A DNA stretch of 64,000 nt from Mesotaenium endlicherianum (lineage: Eukaryota > Streptophyta > Zygnematophyceae > Zygnematales > Mesotaeniaceae): NCBI GenBank assembly GCA_009602735.1, contig WELA01012513.1:281578-345577 (forward strand), given 5' to 3'. Each line of letters begins with the position of its first letter. The first letter of the stretch is position 1. Below are positions 12,201 to 23,668 of the stretch, in pieces. The notes under the pieces were generated by a model. The model had not been told where the DNA came from. It worked only from the letters and a program-made list of their open reading frames with translations, and searched no databases. Both the position numbers and the translations under genes were made by a program.

Positions 12201-15200
12201 GATGCAACATATCTAAAGTGAGGTGACGACATTAAGAAGTATATGAACCACCTGAGCAAATCATTACTAAACTACTCACGTGAAGTACAATTCCCCCTCT
12301 AGCTGGATAGAATGAACAAGCACACCGTCACAGACAGAAAGCAGGTCTTGCTGCCACTTCCCTACATACCGTCACCTAGTGCGAGAGTCAAATGCGCGAT
12401 CCAAGGTTTTTCTATATTAAGAAAATTAGTAGCAGCAGACTGCCATAAGCAAAAAAATGGGGCTTTCAACCTTATGATGGAAGGACAGGCATACCAGTGG
12501 ACTTGACATAGGCCCGTAAAAGAATAATCCACCAGAAACCCGAATCAACAGGCGCCACTCTCCCTATGGCACTCTCGCCAAAGTCAGCAATCATGGTGTC
12601 TGTGTTGCGGACAGGATCATGCAGCACTTTGAAGCTTGCAGGCATGACACCCTCTCCTAGTGTGAACACGTCCACTCGCTTTTCCCAAGCCTGCAAACAG
12701 AAATAATCTACTCCGACCTAAATCAGAAGAACCAGGTAGAAAAAATAAATAATGATGCTTATACACAGAAGGGCCACAGAGCGTCACTATTAACTCCCAA
12801 AAGCTGCGCTAGTTGCAGTAGGCCACAACTTCTTGCAAAACATTTGTATAGAGCAGTGCATTCTTTTGAAACTGGCTTCTCTCCTTGAGACAACAAGCAT
12901 ACCAAGAGAGGAAGCATACCTGCAATCGGAGAGTCTTCAACAAAAAATTCTTCACAATTTCTGGTTCTCCATTCATCAGAAAAGCAAACGCGCTTGGCAC
13001 AAAGTCACGTACAAAAACCTGCCCAGCGCACATGAAGTTGTGAATCAGAGTACTTATGCCGGAGCCTGATCCAACGACTTACCATGGATTGGTCAGCTAA
13101 TACTCTTCGCAGTAGACCTGCTTAAAGCCTACAATTGCAATCCAACGCGCTGGTTCAAGTCCACAACGCTAACAGTCACGATCTACACAGCAAAGCCAGA
13201 TGAGGAACATGGGTTACTAAGGGAGGTAACAATGTAGAGGCACTCTAGATGGTTGGTATTTTAAAATACCAGAAAGAAAGCTGTACCTGGTTATAATTAA
13301 GAGCCTCCTCTGAGGAATCCAAGGCAGCTATTGTTCCAACGGGGGCGTCTCTGAAGTATACGAGGGACTTCCTCAAGTTCTCCCAAGCATCTGAAACGAG
13401 AGGATCGATGTGCACAGAATGACTAGTTGAATGGATGCCTCGTGGTGTAGTCGCGTTTGAGCGTAATCTGCAACCAGGCTCTAAACTGTCAGGTGCAAGC
13501 CAACTGCGACACAAGACTGCATTGAAGCCAATTGCGACACAAGACTGCGTTGATTTCCCTTCAACCAAAACTTAAATCTGTTCCACGTGCCACCTGCAAT
13601 GTCTCCTCGAGCCACAAGCATTGATAAGTACCGGCCGATACATCCATATGTCAAAGGGCATTAAGTATAATGAAGAATAGGCACACAAACAGGGACGTGG
13701 GTGCACCCTTACACTGGCGTGAAGTGGCGAGGAGAAGCCAGGGTGGACCTAGTTCTGCAAACAAGTCCTCCATGTTGCACTGTCAGCCCCTCTGATATCA
13801 TAAGCTAAGCTGAAAAACACGCCCAGAATATTGCCTACACCTGCTTCACGCTCCTAACGAAGAGGAGAAGAAGTATAATAAGATACTGTTTTGCAACTGA
13901 GTGGTTTTCTCCAGAGATAGGAACCAGTATAATGTCTTATCCAGAAAGCCTTTACCTCTTAAAATCAATGTGGTACCAAAAGCAATACTCCTCGTGAGCT
14001 ACGCGTCATTTGCCTAATTAAGTTCATCTTTTCCACATTCTTAACATACCTTGGTGACAGAAGGCCCTCCACAAACTCAGAACTCTTCACAGACTCCAAA
14101 TGCTTTGGTCGTGGAGAGGGTGTTGCGCCTACATTGCGGTCCAGACTAGCAAAGACTTTGTCCATGTCCAACGGCAGTCCCTGGCATTATGATAAAAAAA
14201 AGAACCCTTAGATGTACTCACTTTAGGTGTAAGAATAGAACAAAAGACACTGTCCCCAAACGAACTCTTCTAAAATCGCTGCTAGAGCCCCCTAGAGCCC
14301 CAAGAGCATGACAAGGACACTCCAACTTTGCATGCGATGCCCATGTGCTCGTCATTGTTTGGAGAGGAAACGAGGTTTTTCTATCCAGAAGCTCAATGGA
14401 ATGCACAGATGCCATGCAGGGTTCAAACAGATCGGCTCGATGAGAACATGCTTAACAGAAAGAAAAGGTATGTCAGAATCAATGGCAACAAAGTCAAAAT
14501 ATATGTGCAGCACTAAGACAGTAAACACCTTACGATTCAGTTCACATCCACCTTCAATGTGCAACATATGCCACCTCTTCTGGTTCTATTATCTAACCAG
14601 CAACCACTATGAAACGTGATCATTGCAGAAAAGCATAAGTAGCCCCTTCAAGCCAGAACAGTACACAACTCACTTTAGGCTTCGGCTTTTCATCAGGAGA
14701 GTTGACAGCACTGCCCGTGCCACTTGCATCTCTCACCTGACATCGATAACAAAAAAGGGGCGGCTGAGTAGCTTCATCAAGAGATCAATTTTTGTAGGTC
14801 AGCAAACAGGTGAACAATAAATCAAGTCGCAACCCCATGAATGGAAGGGGTACGCCAGCATAGTCATGCGTAGACAATGATTGACCTGGCTGTCTATTGG
14901 CCATGTACAAGCAACCTTAATGCCAAATTCCACGCAAACTTGAAAATGTAGCTGATATATTTGTCAAATTATCATTCAACATATATAAAGGATGACACGA
15001 AATTCAAGAGGCTAGCATTTGCAACAGCTAGATTAACCTGGAAACGCCCAGATTGAAGTGCACTCATAGACGAATCAATCAACCACTCGGAGCTTCTATA
15101 CGCCCTCCTTTTTCCATGAAGTATTTATGCCCGAAAGTGACAAGACCAACATACCTGGCCGACAGACAAGGAACTCGGTTTGACCTTCAATCTCTTCATG

Positions 15201-15466
15201 CCTCCTAGACCGTTCTGTGTAGCATTAAATTTTGACAATGGGGACTTTCCTAATTCTGCTGTCAAGGCTATCTCTGGACTATTGTCCCCTGCATCGGGAG
15301 GACTTGCGCTAGTGCTTCTCCTTCGGCTGGACTGGACTGGCTCAGCGATTGCGATGGGATCCGAATGAATGAGTGCCATCCGCGGGTGTGCTTCCCCTGG
15401 ACCAGGCGTATGCTCAAAATCTAAACCATCAACACACGCAGGGGAGGAATTTATAGAGCGGATCAT
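9225..15466 (-). CDS. Alkaline/neutral invertase (GH100)
   Basis: Hydrolyses sucrose to glucose and fructose in the cytosol or organelles; a non-glycosylated plant/cyanobacterial family unrelated to acid invertases. Exons (minus): 15155-15466, 14674-14736, 14050-14180, 13715-13754, about 13390 to 13287, 12920-13018, 12495-12690, 11993-12129, 10754-10911, 10464-10640, 9884-10107 and 9225-9523 (stop). Diagnostic strings in order: [129 protein letters not shown], and the C-terminal [20 protein letters not shown] ending in RSASW. Phases agree at almost all junctions. The 5' border of the exon ending at 13287 is unresolved, because the obvious acceptor before DAWENL does not match the preceding phase. 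The N-terminus (from ATG 15466) is Ser/Pro-rich without a clear transit peptide. Confidence 0.94.
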
Positions 15467-17636
15467 CAGCTCATTCAGGTCAGTCCTGAAAGAAGGTATG
15501 ACTCACTTGCACCCAAGGCCCCAACTTATATAACTCGGACGTCCTGATAATAGCAGAACCAGAGCGTCATACAGGCATGATAACTACTGGCAGACACTCA
15601 TTCAATTTCGACAATGGCACGATAAGCTGTTCCCCAGTAAGTTAAGAGCCTGAAATTAAAGATATTACAAAGGGGGGTGTTGCCTCTAAGACCAGATGAA
15701 TAAAAACAAGAGTTGCTGTTCTGACATCCTCTCTAGAAACTAGCAAAAGGAGAGCTTCGATGTTCCCAGCCGGAAAAAGGGATCCAAGACTAGAGAAAAG
15801 AATTTGTCAAACAAACGTGTAATGACTGACGTCTTCGAATAACTTATGACTTAACTATTGTAAGATGGAGATACTACTTTGTAGGTCCAAGCAGGGGTTA
15901 GGAATATGATCCCTGACCTAGTATGTATACGGAGCTCGGAGCTTCCGACTCCGTGAGAGTGCCAGTGTGCAGTTCTAGAGGTCTGGAGCTGTCCGGCACT
16001 GTCCGGTTGCTGTGGAGCACTTGAGCTGGACAGCTCCTCCTCGCATGAGATCTTTTGGTTGCTCCTGGCCGGAGTGCACGGATGTAAGACCGTCGATGAA
16101 GCATCTTATTACCAACTTGTCAAACGTTGCCAAACATTGCTAATTGGCGAGTGATGGGTAAGGGGGGGAATTTCTCCAGGCAAGTTAATCGACATTTTCC
16201 TTTGGTTTGAAAATATTCATTTTGGTTTCTACGACAATTAAAGCGCACGCCAATCCAAAAAATCTCCCCCGTCCACTCTATGCTTGTCGTTATTTCAAAA
16301 CAAGACAACCGGAACAACGCTGATTTTAACAGAGTTGCTGACCTCAGGTGCAATATTCGATAGTGAATCCCTGAGCTGGCATAATGTCATTGACGGGACT
16401 GACCTGGAGGCAAAGACACGCTTGTGGTTCCATCGGCACGTCCGACGATTGACAGGTGGTGCAGATGAAGGAGTAAAACCAGAGTAAAACTATTACATTA
16501 GAGATTTGACATTGTCCTTGTCGTCGGGAGACTCCTCGATTCGAAACTTTATGGATGTTATTCGCCCCTTTGGCAACCCATACTCCCAGATGCGTCGGGT
16601 TTCCTTCGCCACTCTGTCGAAAAACGTGTTCTCGACTCTTCGCTACTCTGGCGAAGCTTTTTCCGTTATAATGTGACGTCTTCGGCCGTTTGCCCAAGCT
16701 GGCCCAAGCACATCGACTCAGCTTGTGGAAAATCTCGACGGGTGCCGTTTGCCCGTGCGCCTCGGTTCCAGTTTTCCGTGCGCCTCGGAAAAGGGCTCGA
16801 GCGTGCGGGGTAAAATTTACCCGCTACCGAAAAGCTCCACCTCCATGCGTGGTGCCAGGGGATTGAGAGGTATTCGGGTACCACCAAAGCAACTTGAAAG
16901 CACGGTACACCCTAAATGATTTTAAATTGCTGGAAATTGCTGGAAATCACAAGCGTGCTTGTGGGTGATAGTACGTGTGTTTCAGCGCACATACGTGTGA
17001 GTGTACATGCGGCTGTGTGACCTCAAATTCTTTGAGACTGCTCTTTTAACTGAATATCGAGTGGATAATGTCAATGACGTATGTAATCCAATGTAAAGGA
17101 CGTAATGGCGCGCGTGCGTGAGTGCATGATGGCGCGTATGTGCGCATGCATCCGTGCAACGGTGCGTCTACGCATGCAAAGCACGCGAGTGTTTATGCAT
17201 AGGTGCATGCATATATGCTTGAGTGTGTATGCATGGATCCGTGTATGGTGTATGTAAAAGCGCACTTGCAATCTTAGTGAGTGTGTAGTTGCATATGGAC
17301 GCTTGCATGCAAAGATGCGATTTACGTGATGCTTTTGCTCCTGTGTTTGTGTACATGTTTAATGTGCACGCTTGAATGAGAACTTGCCAATTGTTCAGAG
17401 ATGGTGCATATACGAAAGAATAAAAGGTTTATACTCGTACTTATCTGCATAATATTGATTTGATTGTGTCAAAATATTTTTGATAAAACTTCGGATTTTG
17501 AAAATGGTCAACTAGTTAAACAATACTTGTTGCAAATATTTCACTTGCACCTAAGCTCAAGATGTGCGCATATATAGCAAAATCCACAATGGCAAGGAAT
17601 TAGTTGTGGAATACATGCGTATCGTTACGCGATTGT
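15467..17636. other. Intergenic, upstream of invertase
   Basis: No gene that I can support. From about 16960 to 17360 the sequence is rich in alternating purine-pyrimidine TG/CA/GC steps (many TGCATG words), and 17390-17636 is AT-rich. The outer retrotransposon begins at 17637, with ATTGT (17632-17636) as its left target-site copy. Confidence 0.6.
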
Positions 17637-18355
17637 TGCAATGAATTGACTTACCAAATAGGCGATTACCAATTAATGAAGATCTTTATATCAGCAAGTA
17701 ATCTTTATGGTATTTTTTGTTAGTGGATTAAACAGCAAAAGACAACACCCTAGCAGTGGACAATACTCGCAAGTCAAATGCAAGTAAACTAGCATCAATA
17801 ATGCAATCAGTAAACTCATACATAAGCAAGGCTACAAGACAGTGCATATCTATGGCTTCTCGCCTTGGATTCAGATCTCTCTTAATAAGCTGTACAAGAG
17901 AGTTGGCCTCGTTTCCGAATGCCGAACTCCAGAGCAATGCCTAGCATATGTACATGGAATGAGTTTACTGTTCAACGGCCAGTGCGATGGCACCGCCTAC
18001 CCGGGAGTTAACCGCGTTGGTAGGACCTCGGTTAACCAAATTTACTGCCATCTCTCATCATCCCGAATCGCCATCCATCCTACGGATGTCATCTGGCCAT
18101 TCATCTAGCATACCACACTCAGATGCATATCTAGGCAGTTCGCTGCTACCGAGTACGAAAGTCAGATGGTTGTCAAAGAATGTGTCAGCAAGCTGACCTA
18201 AGTTGACTTCAGCCTGCTGCTCCCGGCTGAGTCATTAAATTGATTAAATTATAAGGTCCAGTAGACTCAATATTAACTATAGTTCAGCATATTGAACTTA
18301 TTTAATTATTGTATTTAAATGAATGTCATATCTACCAATATATTGATTCATTACA
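17637..18355 (-). repeat. 3' LTR of the outer element
   Basis: A 719-bp copy of the family LTR in minus orientation. It begins TGCAATGAATTGAC and ends GATTCATTACA on the plus strand, i.e. the inverted TG...CA ends of the family. A polypurine tract (complement of ATCCCTCCAACTT) lies immediately inside it at 18356-18368. Confidence 0.9.
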
Positions 18356-18587
18356 ATCCCTCCAACTTAACAGGTTGTCGCCTCGACAACACTAACACTA
18401 GGTACATGGTCCCTCTAGTTGAAAGTGCTGATCTGACTCCCAACACCTTTAGCTTTAACCCTGATACCTAACGGTGGAGATCACTAGTAACAGTGTGCTC
18501 TCCCTTTGACCCTCAGCCTACTGCCATTAGGAGGGAGATGTTCCTCGGGCCCTATGGTCAGGGGAGCCAGACCTCCTCCTGTGTTGG
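18356..18587 (-). pseudogene. ORF3 C-terminal fragment of the outer element
   Basis: Read on the minus strand, this matches the end of ORF3 in element A (an Arg/Ser-rich stretch with SPDHRA, then stop), then the hairpin GTTGTCG-CCT-CGACAAC (18374-18390) and the polypurine tract. It continues at 26070 once element A is removed. Confidence 0.85.
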
Positions 18588-19307
18588 TGTAATGAATCAG
18601 TATATTGGTTGATATAATATTCATCTAAATATAACAGTTAAATAAGTTCAGCCTGCTGAACTCTAGTTAATAATCAGTCTGCTAGACTTCATATTTAATA
18701 TCAATTTAATGACTCAGCCGGAAGCAGCAGGTTGAAGTCAGCTTAAGTCAGCTTGCTGACACATTCTTTGACAGCAAGCTGACTTCCGTACTCGGTAGCA
18801 GCGAACTGCCTCGAGATGCATCTCAGTGTGATATGCTAGATGAATGGCCAGATGACATCCCTATGATGGATGGCGATTCGGGATGATGAGAGATGGCGGT
18901 GGATTTGGTTAACCGAGGTCCTACCAACGTGGTTAACTCCCGGGTAGGCGGTGCCATCGCACTGGCCGTCGAACAGTAAACTCATTCCATGTACATATGC
19001 TAGGCATTGCTCTCGAGTTCGGCATTCGGAAACGAGGCCAACACTCTTGTACAGCTTACTGAGAGATATCTGAATCCAGGGCAAGAAGCCATTGATACGC
19101 ACTGTCTTCTAACCTTGCTTATGTATGAGTTTATTGGTTGCATTATTGATGCTAGTTTACTCGCATTTGACTTACGAGTGTTGTTCACTGCTAGTGTGTT
19201 GTCCTTTTGCCGTTTAATCAGTTAACGGAAAATCTATAAAGATTACTTGCTGATATAAAGATCTTTATTAATTGTTAATCGCCTATTTCGTAAGTCGATT
19301 CATTTCA
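18588..19307 (+). repeat. 5' LTR of element A
   Basis: 720 bp, TGTAATGAATC...GATTCATTTCA. The ends form an extended imperfect inverted repeat of 11 bp. It contains a palindrome ATAAAGATCTTTAT close to the 3' end with an overlapping TATAAA, the likely promoter core. It is followed directly by the primer-binding site. Confidence 0.92.
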
Positions 19308-19320
19308 GTGGTACCGGAGC
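19308..19320 (+). other. Primer-binding site of element A
   Basis: TGGTACCGGAGC directly after the LTR end resembles the complement of the initiator tRNA-Met 3' end (usually TGGTATCAGAGC in plant LTR elements). The outer element has TGGTATTGGAGC at the same place, so the differing bases fall in the middle of the site. Confidence 0.75.
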
Positions 19321-19341
19321 AGTTATCACAGTCTTCTATGT

Positions 19342-20025
19342 ATGGTAAGGACAAGGTCTCAAACTAGCAACTCCCGAGACATGGGGAACCAGGATAACGA
19401 GAATGTCAAAAACAAGGAGGAAAGCCATGTAGCGGGAACCCGTACCTATTCTGAAGCAGTGGCAGATACTACAGCTAGAGAGGCTGCAGACGAGGCAACT
19501 GCTATTGCCGCAGTCGCAGCACAGCAAGCTGAGGAGGAGAGAGCTAGATTAGCCGAACAAATAGCAAGGGCTGCTGAAGATACAGAAAGGAGGGAAGGAC
19601 AGCCCGCTGACGAGCGCACGATTGAAGAACTTATGGCATCCAGGGCTAATGTTCTGAACCCACCTCCTGCTGTACAACTCAATGTACCCCTAGGTCAAAT
19701 ACGTGACCGGTTGAATGCGGCAGGATTTGCTGCTGCAGGAGCGAGAGGGACTGTTGAGGACACTACTCAGCCAGTAGATGCCAATGCTGCTGCTGCATTT
19801 GCTAGACTACCACCCCAGAGTGTAGACTTGGGAGCATTGTTTGTTCAAATGCAGTCGCAAATGGCGACCATGTATCAGTCCCAACAGGAAGATAAAAGAA
19901 TCATAATATTTCTACTGCGGGACAGAGACAACCTGGGGTCTCAAAGCACTAGTGGTGGTGGCCGAGGGCCTAGTAAGCCCAAGCCAAAACCTCCCCAGGA
20001 ATAGTGATCCTGAGGGAAACAAAAA
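19342..20025 (+). pseudogene. Truncated gag of element A
   Basis: It opens MVRTRSQTSNSRDM, followed by an Ala/Glu-rich coiled-coil segment (AAVAAQQAEEERARL) and a Gln-rich stretch MQSQMATMYQSQQEDKR, and reaches SKPKPKPPQ before a stop at about 20002-20004. The corresponding outer-element gag continues into capsid and a zinc knuckle. Here that part is deleted, and the sequence joins RT directly. The start ATG sits in a donor-like ATG|GTAAGG context. Confidence 0.85.
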
Positions 20026-20935
20026 ACACAGATCGCAGAGCTTGAGGAAAATGATTCTATTTCCCCCAGTAAATCACCTTATGGCGCACCCATTTTGTTT
20101 GTTAAGAAAAAGGATGGCAGTATGCGGATGTGTGTGGATTACAGAGCTCTGAACAGAATTACAGTAAAGAACAAGTATGCTTTACCCAGAATCGAGGACT
20201 TGCTCGATACCCTGTCTGGTGCTAAGGTGTTCAGTAAGATGGATCTCAAGAGTGGTTATCATCAAATCAGAATTGCTGTGGGGGATGAACACAAGACTGC
20301 CTTCCGCACACGTTATGGACACTATGAGTTCAACGTGATGCCATTTGGACTGACTAATGCCCCTGCGACCTTCATGGGTGCTATGAATGACATGTTCAGA
20401 CCTTATTTGGATAAGTTTGTGCAAGTTTTCTTCGATGATGTTTGATAAGGAACAGGCCAATACCACAGTCTGTCTCTGAAGTTAGATCCTTCCTCGGGTT
20501 GGCTAACTAATATAGGAGATTTATTGAGAATTATTCTACAAAGGCCAGTAAATTGACTGACCTTACTGAAAAGGACATAGGGTATGTGTGGGGGGAAGAG
20601 CAGCAGGCTGCCTTCCAGACTCTTAAAGATGCTCTTTGTTCTGCCCCGGTGCTAGTCATGTATGACCCCAGCAAACCGGTGCAGGTGGTCACTGATGACT
20701 CTGACTTTGCCATGGGTGCTATTTTGTTGCAGCCTGCGAACAAAACCACAAAGGATGGTAAGGTAAGGCAAGAGTAGCACCCTGTGTTGTACGAGTCTAT
20801 GAAATTTAATCCAGCGGAGATTAATTACTCAGTGCATGATAAAGAGCTGCTAGCTATCATTCATGTGCTCAAACAGTGGAGAACATACTTACATGGTGAA
20901 GCCTATAAGGTGATTACAGATCATCTAGCTCTGAC
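20026..20935 (+). pseudogene. Reverse transcriptase and RNase H remnant of element A
   Basis: RT blocks are visible: [59 protein letters not shown] and the active-site region VFFDDV. Sequence after VFFDDV is deleted and the frame is lost, resuming at [11 protein letters not shown]. RNase H (YDPSKPVQVVTDDSDFAMGA, then a TAG) continues to the solo-LTR insertion at 20936 and resumes at 21664. Confidence 0.88.
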
Positions 20936-21663
20936 TGAAATGAATCGACTAACCAAATAAGCGATTAACAATTAATAAAGATCTTTATATCAGCAAGTAA
21001 TCTTTATGGTATTTCTGTTAACTAGTTAAACGGCAAAGGACAATACACTAGCAGGAAATAATACTCGTAAGTCAAATGCGAGTAAACTAGCATCAATGAT
21101 GCAAATCAGTAAACTCATACATAAGCAAGGTTAGAAGACAGTGCGTATCAATGGCTTCTCGCCTTGGATTCAGAGTTCTCTCAGTAAGCTGTACAAGAGA
21201 GTTGGCCTCGTTTCCGAATGCCGAACTCGAGAGCAATGCCTAGCGTATGTACATGGAATGAGTTTACTGTTCAACGGTCAGTGCGATGGCACCGCCTACC
21301 CGGGAGTTAACCACGTTGGTAGGACCTCGGTTAACCAAATCCACCGCCATCTCCCATCATCCCGAATAGCCATCCATCATGGGGATGTCATCTGGCCATT
21401 CATCTAGCAGGTGGTACTTAGATGCATATCAAGGCAGTTCGCTGCTACCGAGCACGGAAGTCAGCTGGCTGTCAAAGAATGTGTCAGCAAGCTGACTTAT
21501 ATGGACTTCAGCCTGCTGCTTTTGGCCGAGTCATTAAACTGATAATTATGTAAAGTCCAGCAGACTGACTATTAACTAGAGTTCAGCAGGCTGAACTTAA
21601 TTAAAAGTNTTAACTATTAGATTTAAATGAATATTATATCCAATAATATACTGATTCATTACA
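20936..21663 (-). mobile_element. Solo LTR inserted in element A
   Basis: A 728-bp LTR of the same family in minus orientation (TGAAATGAATCG...GATTCATTACA), flanked by perfect 5-bp duplications CTGAC at 20931-20935 and 21664-21668. No internal sequence remains, so it is a solo LTR left by LTR-LTR recombination. One N is at 21609. This is the innermost, and so among the youngest, insertion of the nest. Confidence 0.93.
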
Positions 21664-23370
21664 CTGACTCACTTACAAAAGAAGTCCAAGCTGTCGAGGA
21701 GGGAGAACCGCTGGAGCCAGATGCTGGAGCAGTTCCAAGTCCAGATCGACTACAAACCAGGGAAGTTGAATCCTGCTGATGCACTCTTTAGAAGACCTGA
21801 CTTGCAAGAAAGGAACTTTAGTCATTATGCTGAAGATAAAGTCCTGTGTGCACTCACTTCACTAAAGGTGACAAAGTCATTCCTTGAACAACTTAGGAAA
21901 GCCTACCTTTCTGGCCCAACATTTAAGCCCAGCCCCACGGATGGTTTGTGTTCTGCTACTGCACTCGGGTACCGGCTTGAAGGAGGGGTCTGGGTGACTG
22001 AAACCAGTTCAGGGAGGCTGAAGCTGGTCATTCCTCATAACTTGGAAATAAGGTCTCTCTTACTTAGTCAAGCGCATGACAGTCTCCTGGGTGGACATTT
22101 GGGGCAGGCCAAAACTGTTGGCAAATTGGCAAAACATTATCATTGGGAGGGGTTACCCCGGGAGGTCTTGAAATATGTGAAGTCCTGTGATCAGTGTCAG
22201 AGAAATAAGTCTCGGCACACACCACCGGGAGGTCTCTTGCAACCACTGCCCATCCCAGCTGGACGTTGAGAAACTATATCCATGGACTGGGTGGTCTTCC
22301 TACCAAGAACTGCCAATGGGCATGATTCAATACTAGTAGTCGTGGATAAACTGATAAAAATGGTCATTTTTATCCCCACAACTGTCAAAGTAACTGCACT
22401 AGAAACAGCGAGACAGTTCTACAACCATGTAGTATGCCAACATGGGCTCCCTTCAAATATCATCTCAGACAGAGACTCAGAATTTAAATTTAAGTTCTGG
22501 AGAGCTTTAATGGGGTTAATGGGAGTCAAACAACTGCTCAGCACAGCTAACCATCCTTAGACTGATGGGCAGACTGAAAGAACTAACCGCGTTTTGCAGG
22601 AGGTGCATATATTAACCAAAAACAAGATAATTGCGATCACCTGTTGCCTCAAATTCAATTTGCAGTCAACAGTGCGGTGCACGCGTCAACGGGCAAGACT
22701 CCTTTTGAACTCAGCCTGGGTAGAGCCCCTAAGTCTCCATTAGATGTATTGGGGGAGTCTTTGACTCACCCGAAAGGGATTGACAATCCGATCTCTCTCC
22801 AGTTAACTCAGGAGTTTGCTGACACCCAGTCAGAGGTCCAACATAACCTGCACAAAGCCCTAGAAAATCAACAAAAATGCGCTAATCAGCACCGTCGCGA
22901 GCTGACATTTTCTCAGGGCGATTTGGTCAAATTGCATTCCCAGCACCTGTACCTGCCTGGTGTGGTCAAGAAAAAGCTTGGTCCTGTCTGGGTTGGCGCC
23001 GTGTCGGTCAGAATGCTTACAAACTGAATATGTCAACAGACTACAAGGATCACCCAGTCTTAAATGTCTCTTTCCTGGAACCGTACATCAAAGGTGACAC
23101 ACTGTTCACCGGTCGGTCACCTGTCCAACCGGGACCGATCCCCGCTGTCAGAGAGGGTGCCGTTGAGGAACATGAGGTCGAGGAGATTTTAGACGCTCGC
23201 TCTGTCCGTCGATCGTCTAAATATGTCATGAAGTACCTCATCCGATGGAAAGGTTACGATGCCTGTGGGGACACTTGGGAATTTTAAGATCAGCTGACCA
23301 ATGCCGAAAGGGCGTTGAAACGGTTCCACCTTCAGACGGCTGGGGCACCTCCCTCACCGTCATTTCCGTA
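21664..23370 (+). pseudogene. RNase H end, integrase and chromodomain remnant of element A
   Basis: Continues RNase H after the solo LTR (YKPGKLNPADALFRRPDL). Then come the integrase zinc finger (HLGQAKTVGKLAKHYHW...CDQCQRNK), the DDE core (SMDWVVFLP, IISDRDSEF), the GPY-like module (KLGPVWVGA) and a chromodomain (EVEEILDARSVRRSSKYVMK, then YLIRWKGYD). It is disabled by TGA at about 22268, TAG at about 22558, a small deletion near 22605, and a frameshift near 22995 that breaks the GPY module. An extra T near 23283 ends the chromodomain early. Confidence 0.9.
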
Positions 23371-23406
23371 GCCAGGATCAGGTGACAGGAGGTCCTGTCT
23401 CCATAT

Positions 23407-23420
23407 AAGTTGGAGGGGAA
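23407..23420 (+). other. Internal polypurine tract after pol, element A
   Basis: AAGTTGGAGGGGAA immediately followed by TGTGACATTTGG, i.e. the arrangement of a PPT plus LTR start, but in the middle of the element. A second, weaker copy (AAGTTGGAGGGA) is at 23467-23478. The true terminal PPT is at 25439-25450. The equivalent internal tract in element C is 27851-27864. Confidence 0.7.
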
Positions 23421-23668
23421 TGTGACATTTGGATCCAGTTGTGACAGGCAGCCCACCTTTAAAATTAAGTTGGAGGGAGTGGTGTTCTGTCTTGGGATCA
23501 GCCGCACTCACACTCGCTTTCTGTCTAAACTCAATTTACCTTCTTATTCACTCATACCAAGTATTTCACACTAGGAACTCGTCCTATCGCTTCCTCTTCA
23601 TCAAGGGTACTCAATAGTGGCAAAATATCATGACTTCACTAACTGCATTGTGTTGATGAGTGAGCAGG

